Shown: in pieces, positions 1-5,977 of the stretch | Layout of the letters: the number at the start of each line of letters is the position of its first letter | Position numbering within the stretch: the first letter of the stretch is position 1 | NCBI GenBank assembly: GCA_028719045.1 | Contig: JAQULD010000086.1 | Location: 1 to 6,781, forward strand | Direction of reading: 5' to 3' | DNA length: 6,781 nt | Origin: Candidatus Omnitrophota bacterium | GTDB lineage: Bacteria > Omnitrophota > Koll11 > Gygaellales > Profunditerraquicolaceae | The notes under the pieces: generated by a model | The model's input: only the letters and a program-made list of their open reading frames with translations | The model's database searches: none | Told to the model about the DNA's origin: nothing | Position numbers and translations under genes: made by a program

Positions 1-518
1 CCAATCTTTTGTCTTTAAACGCCGCTATCGAAGCGGCAAGGGCTGGCGAGGCAGGGCGTGGATTCGCCGTGGTCGCCGAAGAAGTGCGTAAGCTCGCAGA
101 AGGCTCCGCGCACGCGGCAAACAGGATACAACAGCTCGTCCAGAAGATTATTAATGAGATCGACAGGGCCGTAGGGCTGGTAGTGAGCGAGAAAGAGCAG
201 GCTGAAGACGGCCGAAAGATCGTCCAGATAACAAGTAAAGTCCAGGTTAACATCCTGGAAGTAGCCAATCGGGCAAAAGACCTGATGCTTAAGATTTCCG
301 AATCGGTCCCGCAGCAGTTAAAAGCCACTGAAAAAGTCATGGATGGGGTAAGGGAAGTAGCCCGGGTAGCTGAACAAAATGCCGCTTCTACCCAGCAGTT
401 CTCGGCTAATACCGAAGAAATGACCGCTTCCATGGAAGAGATGAGCGCGGGCGCGGCTGAACTGGCCAAGACATCAGCTGAATTAAGAGAATTGGTCGCT
501 CAGTTTAAAGTTAAGTAA
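1..518 (+). CDS. Methyl-accepting chemotaxis protein, C-terminal signalling domain (5' partial)
   Basis: This is the C-terminal part of a chemoreceptor; its start, sensor domain and membrane segments lie left of the window. The reading frame begins at base 3 and gives 171 residues. The first in-window residues, [16 protein letters not shown], followed by [16 protein letters not shown], are the highly conserved hairpin tip of the MCP cytoplasmic coiled coil, the site that contacts CheA and CheW. The rest is the returning helix, rich in heptad Ala/Glu/Gln. It includes a likely methylation region around [22 protein letters not shown] (written here as neighbouring pieces of one helix), and ends in [11 protein letters not shown]. 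There is no CheR-binding pentapeptide of the NWETF type at the C-terminus. The TTG at base 9 is not a real start, since the conserved motif continues upstream of it. The PilZ gene follows after 10 nt and is probably co-transcribed. The family call is certain; the ligand cannot be told. Confidence 0.97.
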   Translation, partial: NLLSLNAAIEAARAGEAGRGFAVVAEEVRKLAEGSAHAANRIQQLVQKIINEIDRAVGLVVSEKEQAEDGRKIVQITSKVQVNILEVANRAKDLMLKISESVPQQLKATEKVMDGVREVARVAEQNAASTQQFSANTEEMTASMEEMSAGAAELAKTSAELRELVAQFKVK

Positions 519-528
519 AGCTGCAAAA

Positions 529-825
529 GTGGAAGAAAAAAGAAGATATAACAGGTTACTTGTAGATAATAAAAAAGCGGTTTTAAAAGAAGAAAGGGGG
601 ACTTGCGAAGTCCCCCTTCTTGATTTAAGTATCGGTGGAATGAAAGTGCTGCTTGATAAAGAGGTAGCTTTAGGAGAAAAACTTTCCGGAGAGTTTCAAA
701 TTTCCCCGAGACTCGGAACTTACTTTGTGGAAGGGATAGTCATCTGGTTAAAGAATTCGCTTAAATCAACCGGCCACGAAGTAGGCATAAAATTCGAGAG
801 AATAAACACGATTTCCCTCCCCTAA
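529..825 (+). CDS. Single-domain PilZ protein, probable c-di-GMP receptor
   Basis: A 98-residue protein made almost entirely of one PilZ domain, a beta-barrel that binds cyclic di-GMP. Both ligand motifs are visible: RxxxR at residues 5-9 (RRYNR) and DxSxxG at residues 32-37 (DLSIGG). Hydrophobic strands follow, with GIVIWLK and a terminal HEVGIKFERI typical of the last PilZ strands. The start is GTG at 529, which leaves four residues before the first Arg motif, as is common for stand-alone PilZ proteins; no ATG is available upstream and no strong Shine-Dalgarno is visible. Translation probably depends on the chemoreceptor gene that ends 10 nt earlier. An intact binding site implies it responds to c-di-GMP, with the output likely directed at motility or the neighbouring receptor (inference). 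Odd point: a perfect hairpin at 594-618 lies inside the coding sequence, in the stretch between the two binding motifs. Confidence 0.9.
   Translation: MEEKRRYNRLLVDNKKAVLKEERGTCEVPLLDLSIGGMKVLLDKEVALGEKLSGEFQISPRLGTYFVEGIVIWLKNSLKSTGHEVGIKFERINTISLP
594..618. repeat. Perfect 11-bp inverted repeat with 3-nt loop inside the PilZ gene
   Basis: Bases 594-604 (AAGGGGGACTT) are the exact reverse complement of 608-618 (AAGTCCCCCTT), separated by GCG. In RNA this would make a stable hairpin. It codes for the ERGTCEVPL segment between the two c-di-GMP-binding motifs, a variable loop or strand edge in PilZ domains. The downstream bases are TCTTGATTT, which is not a clean U-tract, so it is a poor intrinsic terminator. 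It could be a small dispersed palindromic (REP-like) element carried in frame, or a structure that slows translation or stabilises the message. Confidence 0.75.
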
Positions 826-846
826 GAGCCTTGCCCCGTTAAATAT

Positions 847-1794
847 TTAAGGTCTGCTGCGCCTGTCGATCACATATACGCTTCCGCCTAAAGTCTTAGC
901 GTAATGTTTTAGTTCCGTGGAAATTTGGGTTATTTCTGCGATGTGGGAGAATTTCTGGCGTTCATTGGTGGATACTCCGATGGATACGCTAAGGAGGGCT
1001 ATTTTACACAGTTCGCCTTTCCTGTTCTTGGCTATGATATAGCCTTTTTTCCTGTCGTCTGCATCGTAATATTCAAGAACGGTATTGTCGAAATCCGACA
1101 AAATTTTCTTGCAGATTTCTTCCACGTGGCTCGGTGTAGTGATGAAGATGAAGTCATCGCCCCCGATATGGCCGAGGAAATCAGTGGAATTGCCGTATTG
1201 CTGTAGGGCGCTGATCACGATCGCCGCGGTATGGGATATGATCTTGTCCCCTTTTTCAAAGCCGTAACGGTCGTTAAACTCCTTGAATTTATTCAAATCC
1301 AGGTATCCTACGGCCAAAGGAAGCTGGGCTCTTATCCTTTCCTCAAGTTCCTTCAAAAGTGAAACGTTTCCCGGAAGCTTAGTTAAGGGATTTGCTTCGA
1401 GATCCCTGGTTATACGCACGAGCGAGGATTTTACCCGCACCAGGAGCTCGCCGGGTTCAAAAGGCATCTCGATATAGTCATCGGCGCCTGCGTAAATGCC
1501 CTTTATCTTGTTTAAAGGGTCTTTTGAGTTCATTAGCAGTATGACGTTGATGTGGCGCAGGCGGAAATTGCTGCGGATGGATTTGCAGATCTCTATGCCG
1601 TTAATATGCGGGGATTCGAAATCACAGATCAAAAGATTGAATGATTCCTGATTCAGGATGGTTTTTGCTTCCTCCTGATTCGCGCAGGCTTTGGTTTTGT
1701 ACCCTTCTCCGCTTAAAAGCTCAAAGAGCAACGTGCGTGTCTGCGCGTCTTCTATCACTATGAGTAAGTTGCTTTCAGCCAGTAAATCGCTCAT
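847..1794 (-). CDS. Response regulator: receiver domain fused to GGDEF domain
   Basis: A 315-residue soluble protein. Residues 9-127 form a CheY-like receiver with acidic pair E15-D16, phosphoacceptor D58 in LLICDFESP, and [10 protein letters not shown] near its end. Residues about 136-312 form a GGDEF domain of the diguanylate cyclase family: PLTKLPGN opens it, [12 protein letters not shown] (D166, N174, D175) gives the metal and nucleotide site, GGDDF at 211-215 is the signature, and [10 protein letters not shown] follows. Departures from the norm are visible. The receiver has Met at 110 where the conserved Lys of the K-P-F motif belongs, and no Thr/Ser at the usual switch position (VILLMNS). 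In the GGDEF domain the fourth signature residue is Asp, and the inhibitory RxxD is NSTD (202-205). Such GHIGGDDF domains form a recognisable subfamily, so it may still make c-di-GMP, but activity is uncertain. ATG at 1794 is the only sensible start; no strong Shine-Dalgarno is seen. It follows the cheC-like gene by 23 nt in one operon. Confidence 0.93.
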   Translation of the reverse strand: MSDLLAESNLLIVIEDAQTRTLLFELLSGEGYKTKACANQEEAKTILNQESFNLLICDFESPHINGIEICKSIRSNFRLRHINVILLMNSKDPLNKIKGIYAGADDYIEMPFEPGELLVRVKSSLVRITRDLEANPLTKLPGNVSLLKELEERIRAQLPLAVGYLDLNKFKEFNDRYGFEKGDKIISHTAAIVISALQQYGNSTDFLGHIGGDDFIFITTPSHVEEICKKILSDFDNTVLEYYDADDRKKGYIIAKNRKGELCKIALLSVSIGVSTNERQKFSHIAEITQISTELKHYAKTLGGSVYVIDRRSRP

Positions 1795-1817
1795 ATTTAA
1801 TTCTTAAAATACGGTAT

Positions 1818-2429
1818 TTATGCTTTTTTATCTAAAGATTCAAGCAGTTTTTTGCAGGAATCCTGAATAAATTGCACTGTTTTAGGGTCCAATACGAGAT
1901 AAAAACCGCCTGTTATCTTCTGTTCCGGTTCTTCAAAGATAGTTTCGATGAAGAGGATATATTCGTTGCCTGATGAAACAGCCATTTTGAGGATTTGCTG
2001 CACCGGGCCGTTTACCAGGGTCGGTATAGAGGGGATGATCAGGGTTTTTAAGATCATGCTCAAAGCGCCGGCAAAAGAGGAAATAACCACATTGCCCACC
2101 TCTTTGATCAGGGAAATGCCCATTTCCGTGAACATACTGTTCTTTTTATCATCCTGGTTGACCTTATAGCACATGTCCACCAGCTTAAAGGCGCTTTTTT
2201 CGTCCAGCAGGAACAGGACTTTGCCTTCAAGTCCGGTCAATATCTGGCTGAAAACGCATACTACTATCTGGTCCTCTCTAAGCTTCTTCATTGCCACTTC
2301 GCTTGAGACTACATCTAAATTCGGGACTTTGAGGTTGATTTTTCTGCCCAATATCTCAGATAAGGCTATGCTTCCCTGACCGGCAGAAATAGTGCCGACT
2401 TCCTTCAGGATATCCATTTCGTCTTTCAT
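1818..2429 (-). CDS. cheC: CheC-family chemotaxis phosphatase
   Basis: A soluble protein of the CheC/CheX/FliY family, which removes phosphate from CheY-P and so resets the motor signal. The family carries two copies of a D/S-x3-E-x2-N-x22-P phosphatase motif. Numbered from the GTG at 2435, the second copy is complete: S108, E112, N115 and P138 with exact spacing. The first has D8, E12 and P38 at correct spacing, but the catalytic Asn is replaced by Thr (T15), so probably only one half is active. A CheC-like length of about 203-205 residues and the pseudo-repeated fold agree. The frame opens with GTG at 2435, but I prefer ATG at 2429 (MKDEMDIL), because the purine run GGGGGTGA sits at ideal distance before it and covers the GTG. 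The receiver-GGDEF gene follows after 23 nt in the same operon. The usual partner CheD is not in the window. The symbol is by family and CheX-like or FliY-like roles remain possible. Confidence 0.88.
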   Translation of the reverse strand: MKDEMDILKEVGTISAGQGSIALSEILGRKINLKVPNLDVVSSEVAMKKLREDQIVVCVFSQILTGLEGKVLFLLDEKSAFKLVDMCYKVNQDDKKNSMFTEMGISLIKEVGNVVISSFAGALSMILKTLIIPSIPTLVNGPVQQILKMAVSSGNEYILFIETIFEEPEQKITGGFYLVLDPKTVQFIQDSCKKLLESLDKKA

Positions 2430-2459
2430 TCTCACCCCCGGTATTTTAAGGAAAAATTT

Positions 2460-2488
2460 TTGAAAAATTTGGGAATTAATGCTATACT
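2460..2488 (+). promoter_or_regulatory. Near-consensus sigma70-type promoter, rightward
   Basis: TTGAAA (2460-2465), a 17-bp spacer, then TATACT (2483-2488) preceded by TGC, an extended -10. Each hexamer matches consensus at five of six positions and spacing is ideal. Predicted start is near 2495, giving a leader of about 320 nt before the substrate-binding protein gene, or an independent small RNA. It lies only about 30 bp upstream of the cheC-like start, on the opposite strand. AT-rich sequence produces chance matches, so it remains a prediction. Confidence 0.5.
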
Positions 2489-2594
2489 TAAGTGGTTTTG
2501 TCTCTTAAAGCGAAAACAGCCAAGAAAGTGCAATCCTTGCAAGAAGTTAGATAAATTAAGCTTAAGAACCGGCATAATTTATACACTAGATTAG

Positions 2595-2622
2595 ATAATA
2601 TCATAATTAAAGTTCAGGTCAA
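2595..2622 (-). promoter_or_regulatory. Probable promoter of the cheC-like / receiver-GGDEF operon
   Basis: Read on the - strand: TTGACC (2622-2617), 16-bp spacer, TATTAT (2600-2595) preceded by TGA, an extended -10. Transcription would start near 2588 and run leftward through a leader of about 160 nt to the cheC-like gene. It is the best leftward candidate I found. Its -35 box is one arm of the inverted repeat shared with the rightward promoter at 2655. Confidence 0.45.
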
Positions 2623-2661
2623 GAGAAATCTATCCGGGCGGGGCAATAAAAACCTTGACCT
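2616..2661. repeat. Inverted repeat carrying two divergent -35 boxes
   Basis: AGGTCAAG at 2616-2623 is the exact reverse complement of CTTGACCT at 2654-2661, with 30 bp between. Each arm contains the TTGACC -35 hexamer of a promoter pointing outward. The symmetry could be an operator for a shared regulator covering both -35 boxes, or may simply result from two similar promoters lying back to back. Confidence 0.45.
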
Positions 2662-2683
2662 CGCTTTAAACTTGTGTTAAATT
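2655..2683 (+). promoter_or_regulatory. Candidate promoter for the sugar-importer operon
   Basis: TTGACC (2655-2660), 17-bp spacer, TAAATT (2678-2683) preceded by TGT (extended -10). The -10 hexamer matches only four of six positions, but spacing and the TG element are good. Predicted start is near 2690, about 125 nt ahead of the substrate-binding protein gene. Confidence 0.4.
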
Positions 2684-2724
2684 GGCTAAGATTATCCTTT
2701 CTGGTAAGAGTTTTAATCTGCCGG

Positions 2725-2730
2725 TATAAT
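2725..2730 (+). promoter_or_regulatory. Perfect TATAAT -10 hexamer without a good -35
   Basis: TATAAT lies about 85 bp upstream of the substrate-binding protein gene. The hexamer 17 bp upstream (TGGTAA, 2702-2707) matches the -35 consensus at only three positions, so if used it would probably need an activator. A weak candidate. Confidence 0.25.
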
Positions 2731-2743
2731 CAATAAGCATAGC

Positions 2744-2772
2744 TTGATTTATCCCCACTTTAGTGGTAACAT
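2744..2772 (+). promoter_or_regulatory. Candidate promoter with a palindrome in its spacer
   Basis: TTGATT (2744-2749), 17-bp spacer, TAACAT (2767-2772) preceded by TGG. Both hexamers match four of six positions. The spacer contains the inverted repeat CCACT-TT-AGTGG (2755-2766), well placed for a repressor site that would block the polymerase. A start near 2779 would leave a leader of about 37 nt, the most conventional length of the rightward candidates. Confidence 0.35.
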
Positions 2773-2815
2773 ATTATTCTTGTTCATTGGTTAATAATAA
2801 CAGGGAGGCTTTTTA

Positions 2816-4177
2816 ATGAAAGCGCAAAACCAGCCACAAGGATTTTTCGGAAGTGCGAAAAAATTAATACCGTTGTTAATATTCATAAGCGGTTCTTTTT
2901 GTCTTTATGCTTTAAGCGGCTGTTCTTCTTCAAAAAATGCGGAATCAAAACCCACCATTACGGTCTGGCACTGGATGACCGACAGGCAGGAAGCGTTCAA
3001 AGAGTTAGCGAACAGGTATGAAGCAAAAACCGGAGTAAAAGTGGATTTCGAGCTTTACGCTCCGTCAGACGCGTATACGCAAAAAGTCCGGGCCGCCGCG
3101 CAGGGAATGAATTTGCCCGATATCTTCGGGATACTGGCGGAGAAAAGAGATTTCGCCTCGTTCATAAAAGCGGGCCACGTGTTAAATTTAAACTCCTACA
3201 TGGACGCGGACTCCGGCAAGTGGCGTAATTCCTTTTTCGGCAACGCCCTGGCCGTGAACCAGTTCTCCGAGGCCAACACTTACGGTGTGCCTTCCGGGAC
3301 CTACGGCGTACCTATAGATGTCATGACAATCCAGATGGTGTATAATAAAGACCTGCTTAAGGACCTGGGTTTTGATCCCGCCAAGCCACCGGCCACTTTT
3401 GGCGAACTTCTGGAAGTAGGCAGGAAAATAAAGGAAAAGAATATCCCTGAGGTGCAGGGTTTTGTTTCAGGATGGGCTGAATTATGGATGATCGATTGCC
3501 TGGCAAATAATTATGCTTTTAACATCATGGGAAAAGATAAGGTATTGGCTACAATCAAAGGCGAAGTGCCTTATACCGATCCTGATTGGGTAAAAGTCTT
3601 TAGTTTGTTTAAACAGATGCAGGATTCCGGGCTTTTATCCGGGGGGATAATCGCCATGGTCAATAAGACCGCCGAACAGCTGTTCGCCACCGGCAAGGCT
3701 GTTTTCGCTTTCAACGGTTCCTGGTGCGTAAATGTTTATAATGGGATGAACCCCAATTTAAATTACGCGGCAATGCTGCCTCCTAAGGTTTCGGATAAAT
3801 TCCCGGTGTCTATCTGGGGCGGGGCAGGCTCTTCTTTAATAATAAACGCCCGTTCCCCCAGAAAAGAGGAAGCGGTAAAGTTTATGGAATGGTTTACCGG
3901 ACGCGACCAGCAGGCTTACCTGTCGGAAGCGACGCATAATCTCCCGGCAAACAAAGAAAGCCTTACCAAGATACCGGAAGTCCTGTCCCAATTCGCGGAT
4001 GATATGGATCTTACCACTCATCCCAATACTTGGGGCGTATCGGAATTTCCCGCAGTAATAGAAACGTTTGACCAGGGTATACAGCTGATTATTCTCGGCA
4101 AGAAAACTCCGGAACAGCTGGCTCAGGATGTGCAGAAAGTCAAAGAAAGAGAATTAAACAAAAGAAAAGCACAATAG
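2816..4177 (+). CDS. Carbohydrate ABC transporter substrate-binding lipoprotein (CUT1, family 1)
   Basis: A 453-residue extracytoplasmic binding protein of the MalE/UgpB type, which captures a sugar or oligosaccharide and delivers it to the two permeases encoded next. A basic N-terminus (KK at 16-17), a hydrophobic segment at about 18-34 and lipobox LSGC (33-36) predict cleavage before Cys36 and lipid anchoring. The mature part starts with ITVWHWMTDRQEAFKEL, the usual first strand and helix of this family. YGVP followed by VYNKDLLKDLGF (about 163-186), PATFGELLEVGRKI, FAFNGSWCV and AVKFMEWFTG complete the family pattern. Length is normal. The start is well supported: GGGAGG at 2803-2808 lies 7 nt before ATG. 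Two closely spaced TYGVP copies (155-159, 162-166) are unusual. It opens the operon and the first permease follows after 35 nt. Substrate cannot be read from sequence; aromatic residues such as W51, W53 and W303 fit a sugar ligand. Confidence 0.95.
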   Translation: MKAQNQPQGFFGSAKKLIPLLIFISGSFCLYALSGCSSSKNAESKPTITVWHWMTDRQEAFKELANRYEAKTGVKVDFELYAPSDAYTQKVRAAAQGMNLPDIFGILAEKRDFASFIKAGHVLNLNSYMDADSGKWRNSFFGNALAVNQFSEANTYGVPSGTYGVPIDVMTIQMVYNKDLLKDLGFDPAKPPATFGELLEVGRKIKEKNIPEVQGFVSGWAELWMIDCLANNYAFNIMGKDKVLATIKGEVPYTDPDWVKVFSLFKQMQDSGLLSGGIIAMVNKTAEQLFATGKAVFAFNGSWCVNVYNGMNPNLNYAAMLPPKVSDKFPVSIWGGAGSSLIINARSPRKEEAVKFMEWFTGRDQQAYLSEATHNLPANKESLTKIPEVLSQFADDMDLTTHPNTWGVSEFPAVIETFDQGIQLIILGKKTPEQLAQDVQKVKERELNKRKAQ

Positions 4178-4180
4178 AAA

Positions 4181-4203
4181 ATATTCTCTTTTCAGGAGAG
4201 TAT
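4181..4203 (+). promoter_or_regulatory. Possible hairpin over the Shine-Dalgarno of the first permease gene
   Basis: ATATTCT (4181-4187) can pair with AGAGTAT (4197-4203), one G-U pair included, around a 9-nt loop. The AGGAG ribosome-binding sequence (4194-4198) lies in the loop and right arm. Its distance to ATG 4213 is also long (14 nt). Both would lower permease translation relative to the binding protein, which is normally needed in excess. The stem is short, so this is tentative. Confidence 0.25.
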
Positions 4204-4212
4204 CTTCCCGTT

Positions 4213-5100
4213 ATGAAATTAAAACAAACGTTAGAAAATTATTTCTTTATTTTACCCGCACTTTTAATCTTCACTATTTTTTATATAATCCCCTTTATCT
4301 GGGTTTTTCAGTTAAGTCTGTATGATTGGAATTATATCGCCGCCTCCGAAAAGATCTTTGTCGGGCTGGGCAACTTTAAAGAAGTCCTCTTTCAGGATAC
4401 TTCCTGGTGGCAGTCGATGCGAAACGGCGTATATATTACGTTTATCGCGCTCACACTTCAGAATGCCCTCGCGTTCCTGTTAGCTTTAGCCTGTGACAGG
4501 GAAATACGCCTGAAAAGGTTTTACAGGCTTGTTTTCTTTATTCCACCGGTTTTATCGGAGATCGTGGTCGGTATGATCTGGCGCCTTATTATAGACGATA
4601 TCTCAGGAGCCAATATTATCAACAGGATGCTTTCGGGAGTGGGTTTGTCAGGCTTAGTGCAGCACTGGCTTTATGACCCGAAGTACGCTTTGACCACTGT
4701 CGCTTTAGTCCATTCCTGGAAAGGGTTCGGCTGGGGTTTCCTGATATTCCTGGCGGGATTACAGACCATCCCCCGCGAACTTTATGAAGCGGCCAGGGTC
4801 GACGGCGCAAATGCCTGGGACAGTTTTAAGAATATCACTATGCCTTTGATGGTCCCTGTGACTGTTTTGGTGGCTATTTTGACCGTATTAGGCACGATGC
4901 AGTCATTCGCGTTGATCCTGGGGCTGGTAGGAGGGGAATTGGGAGGTTATACTTCTGTTCCCGTGTTGAGGATTATCGCTTCTATGCTCGGAGCGTCCAG
5001 ATTCGGCTATGCCTGCGCGCAGGGGCTTACGTTTGGAGTCGTTTTAATACTTATTTCGCTGGTGCAATACAGGGTTTCGAAGAAATTCCGCTATACCTAA
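4213..5100 (+). CDS. Sugar ABC transporter permease, MalF/UgpA-like
   Basis: A 295-residue inner-membrane protein of the binding-protein-dependent permease family (BPD_transp_1), forming half of the membrane channel. Hydrophobic segments are visible at about 10-33, 72-95, 105-127, 160-185, 212-240 and 266-286, giving the usual six helices. The cytoplasmic EAA loop that docks the ATPase is clear: ELYEAARVDGANAWDSFKNI then TMPL (about 189-212), with the conserved Gly at 198 and Pro at 211. The first periplasmic stretch YDWNYI...FVGLGNFKEVL is typical of MalF/UgpA-type CUT1 permeases. It sits between the binding protein gene and the second permease gene, 28 nt before the latter. The start ATG has AGGAG upstream at a rather long spacing. 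Family certain; substrate unknown. Confidence 0.95.
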   Translation: MKLKQTLENYFFILPALLIFTIFYIIPFIWVFQLSLYDWNYIAASEKIFVGLGNFKEVLFQDTSWWQSMRNGVYITFIALTLQNALAFLLALACDREIRLKRFYRLVFFIPPVLSEIVVGMIWRLIIDDISGANIINRMLSGVGLSGLVQHWLYDPKYALTTVALVHSWKGFGWGFLIFLAGLQTIPRELYEAARVDGANAWDSFKNITMPLMVPVTVLVAILTVLGTMQSFALILGLVGGELGGYTSVPVLRIIASMLGASRFGYACAQGLTFGVVLILISLVQYRVSKKFRYT

Positions 5101-5128
5101 ATATCTTCTATTATAAGCCGGAAGAGAT

Positions 5129-5977
5129 ATGAAAACAAACGCGTATTACAAAACCAAAAAATTCGTTTTAAACGCTTTAATACACGTATTCCTGCTTTCC
5201 GTCACCATTACCTGCCTGCTTCCTTTCCTCTGGATGGTCGCTTCAAGTTTTAAGACCCAGCAGGTTATTTTCAAGGATATCTCGCTTATACCTCATGAAT
5301 TCCATTTTGAGAATTATTCCCAGGCTTGGCTGCAGGGCGGCTTCGGAAGGTATTTCCTGAACAGCGTTTTTTACACCGCTTCGGTGGTAACCGGTATCGT
5401 CATAATCTCTTCGCTTGCCGCGTATGCTTTTTCGCGTTTCCGTTTTCCCGGAAAGAACTTGTTTTTCTTTATGTTTATGGCGGCCATGATGATTCCTATC
5501 CCGGGAAGTTTCGTCGCGTTGTATGTTTTATTGACCAAGCTGCATCTTCGGGATACGCCTATAGGGTATATCTTATGCATGATCAATGTAGGGCTGTCCA
5601 CGAGTATCTTTTTGCTGAAGACTTTTTTTGACAAGATGCCGAAGGAATTGGAAGACGCCGCCAGGATAGACGGGTGTTCAAAATTAGGCATATGGTGGCA
5701 TGTAGCTTTGCCTTTGTCAAAACCGGTCTTGGCTGTAGTGATCGTTTTTAATACGCTTAATGTCTGGAACGAATATATCCTGGCTTTGATCATTTTTGAT
5801 TCCAAGAAATATATGCCTTTAATGGTCGCCCTTCAGAAATTCCAGGGAGAATTCATTACCCAGTATCCGCTCCTTATGGCGGGGTTGACCATAGCCGCTT
5901 TGCCTATTATTTTGCTATATATTGTGATGGAAAAATACATTGTAAAGGGTGTTACCCAGGGGGCGTTGGTAGGATGA
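5129..5977 (+). CDS. Sugar ABC transporter permease, MalG/UgpE-like
   Basis: A 282-residue inner-membrane permease, the second half of the importer channel. Hydrophobic segments occur at about 13-38, 78-101, 110-136, 144-166, 197-222 and 248-270. The EAA loop reads LEDAARIDGCSKLGIWWHVA then LPLSKP (about 174-199), with Gly182 and Pro195 and Asp for the usual first Glu. The N-terminal PFLWMVASSFKT and C-terminal KGVTQGALVG are typical MalG-type ends. GGAAG at 5120-5124 precedes the ATG by 4 nt. The stop codon overlaps the next start as ATGA (5974-5977), so the following gene is translationally coupled to it. No nucleotide-binding subunit gene follows, so the ATPase must be encoded elsewhere, as is known for CUT1 systems that share one MsmK/UgpC-type ATPase. 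Confidence 0.95.
   Translation: MKTNAYYKTKKFVLNALIHVFLLSVTITCLLPFLWMVASSFKTQQVIFKDISLIPHEFHFENYSQAWLQGGFGRYFLNSVFYTASVVTGIVIISSLAAYAFSRFRFPGKNLFFFMFMAAMMIPIPGSFVALYVLLTKLHLRDTPIGYILCMINVGLSTSIFLLKTFFDKMPKELEDAARIDGCSKLGIWWHVALPLSKPVLAVVIVFNTLNVWNEYILALIIFDSKKYMPLMVALQKFQGEFITQYPLLMAGLTIAALPIILLYIVMEKYIVKGVTQGALVG

Larger units (their letters stand above)
2430..2815. other. AT-rich divergent intergenic region, no gene
   Basis: This stretch separates the leftward cheC-like operon from the rightward sugar-importer operon. I read all frames and found only trivially short open frames (about 8-9 codons), none with a convincing start signal, and no tRNA or recognisable riboswitch core. It holds several promoter-like sequences on both strands and short inverted repeats, listed separately. 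No intrinsic terminator (GC stem plus T run) is visible. Confidence 0.8.

Noticed and set aside
594..630. Intrinsic terminator at the PilZ hairpin
   Set aside because: The stem is strong, but no T run follows and the coding frame continues with the conserved DxSxxG motif immediately downstream.
925..1477. Three + strand open frames opposite the receiver-GGDEF gene
   Set aside because: They are antisense shadows: the - strand frame encodes clear receiver and GGDEF motifs throughout, and the + products resemble no domain.
1643..1681. Direct repeat TCCTGATTC in the receiver region
   Set aside because: Only 9 bp, explained by two NQE tripeptides in a coding sequence.
1948..2379. Two + strand open frames opposite the cheC-like gene
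   Set aside because: The - strand encodes a protein with exact CheC motif spacing; the opposite frames lack plausible starts and features.
2479..2508. Short open frame of 9 codons starting at the ATG at 2479
   Set aside because: It begins before the predicted -10 hexamer of its own candidate promoter and has no ribosome-binding sequence.
2490..2650. Possible c-di-GMP or other riboswitch in the leader
   Set aside because: Given the neighbouring c-di-GMP genes I looked for the GEMM-I core elements and for TPP and preQ1 signatures, and found none.
5326..5805. Alternative frames (+ 101 codons, - 144 codons) within the second permease gene
   Set aside because: They overlap the EAA-loop permease completely and have no conserved motif or ribosome-binding site.
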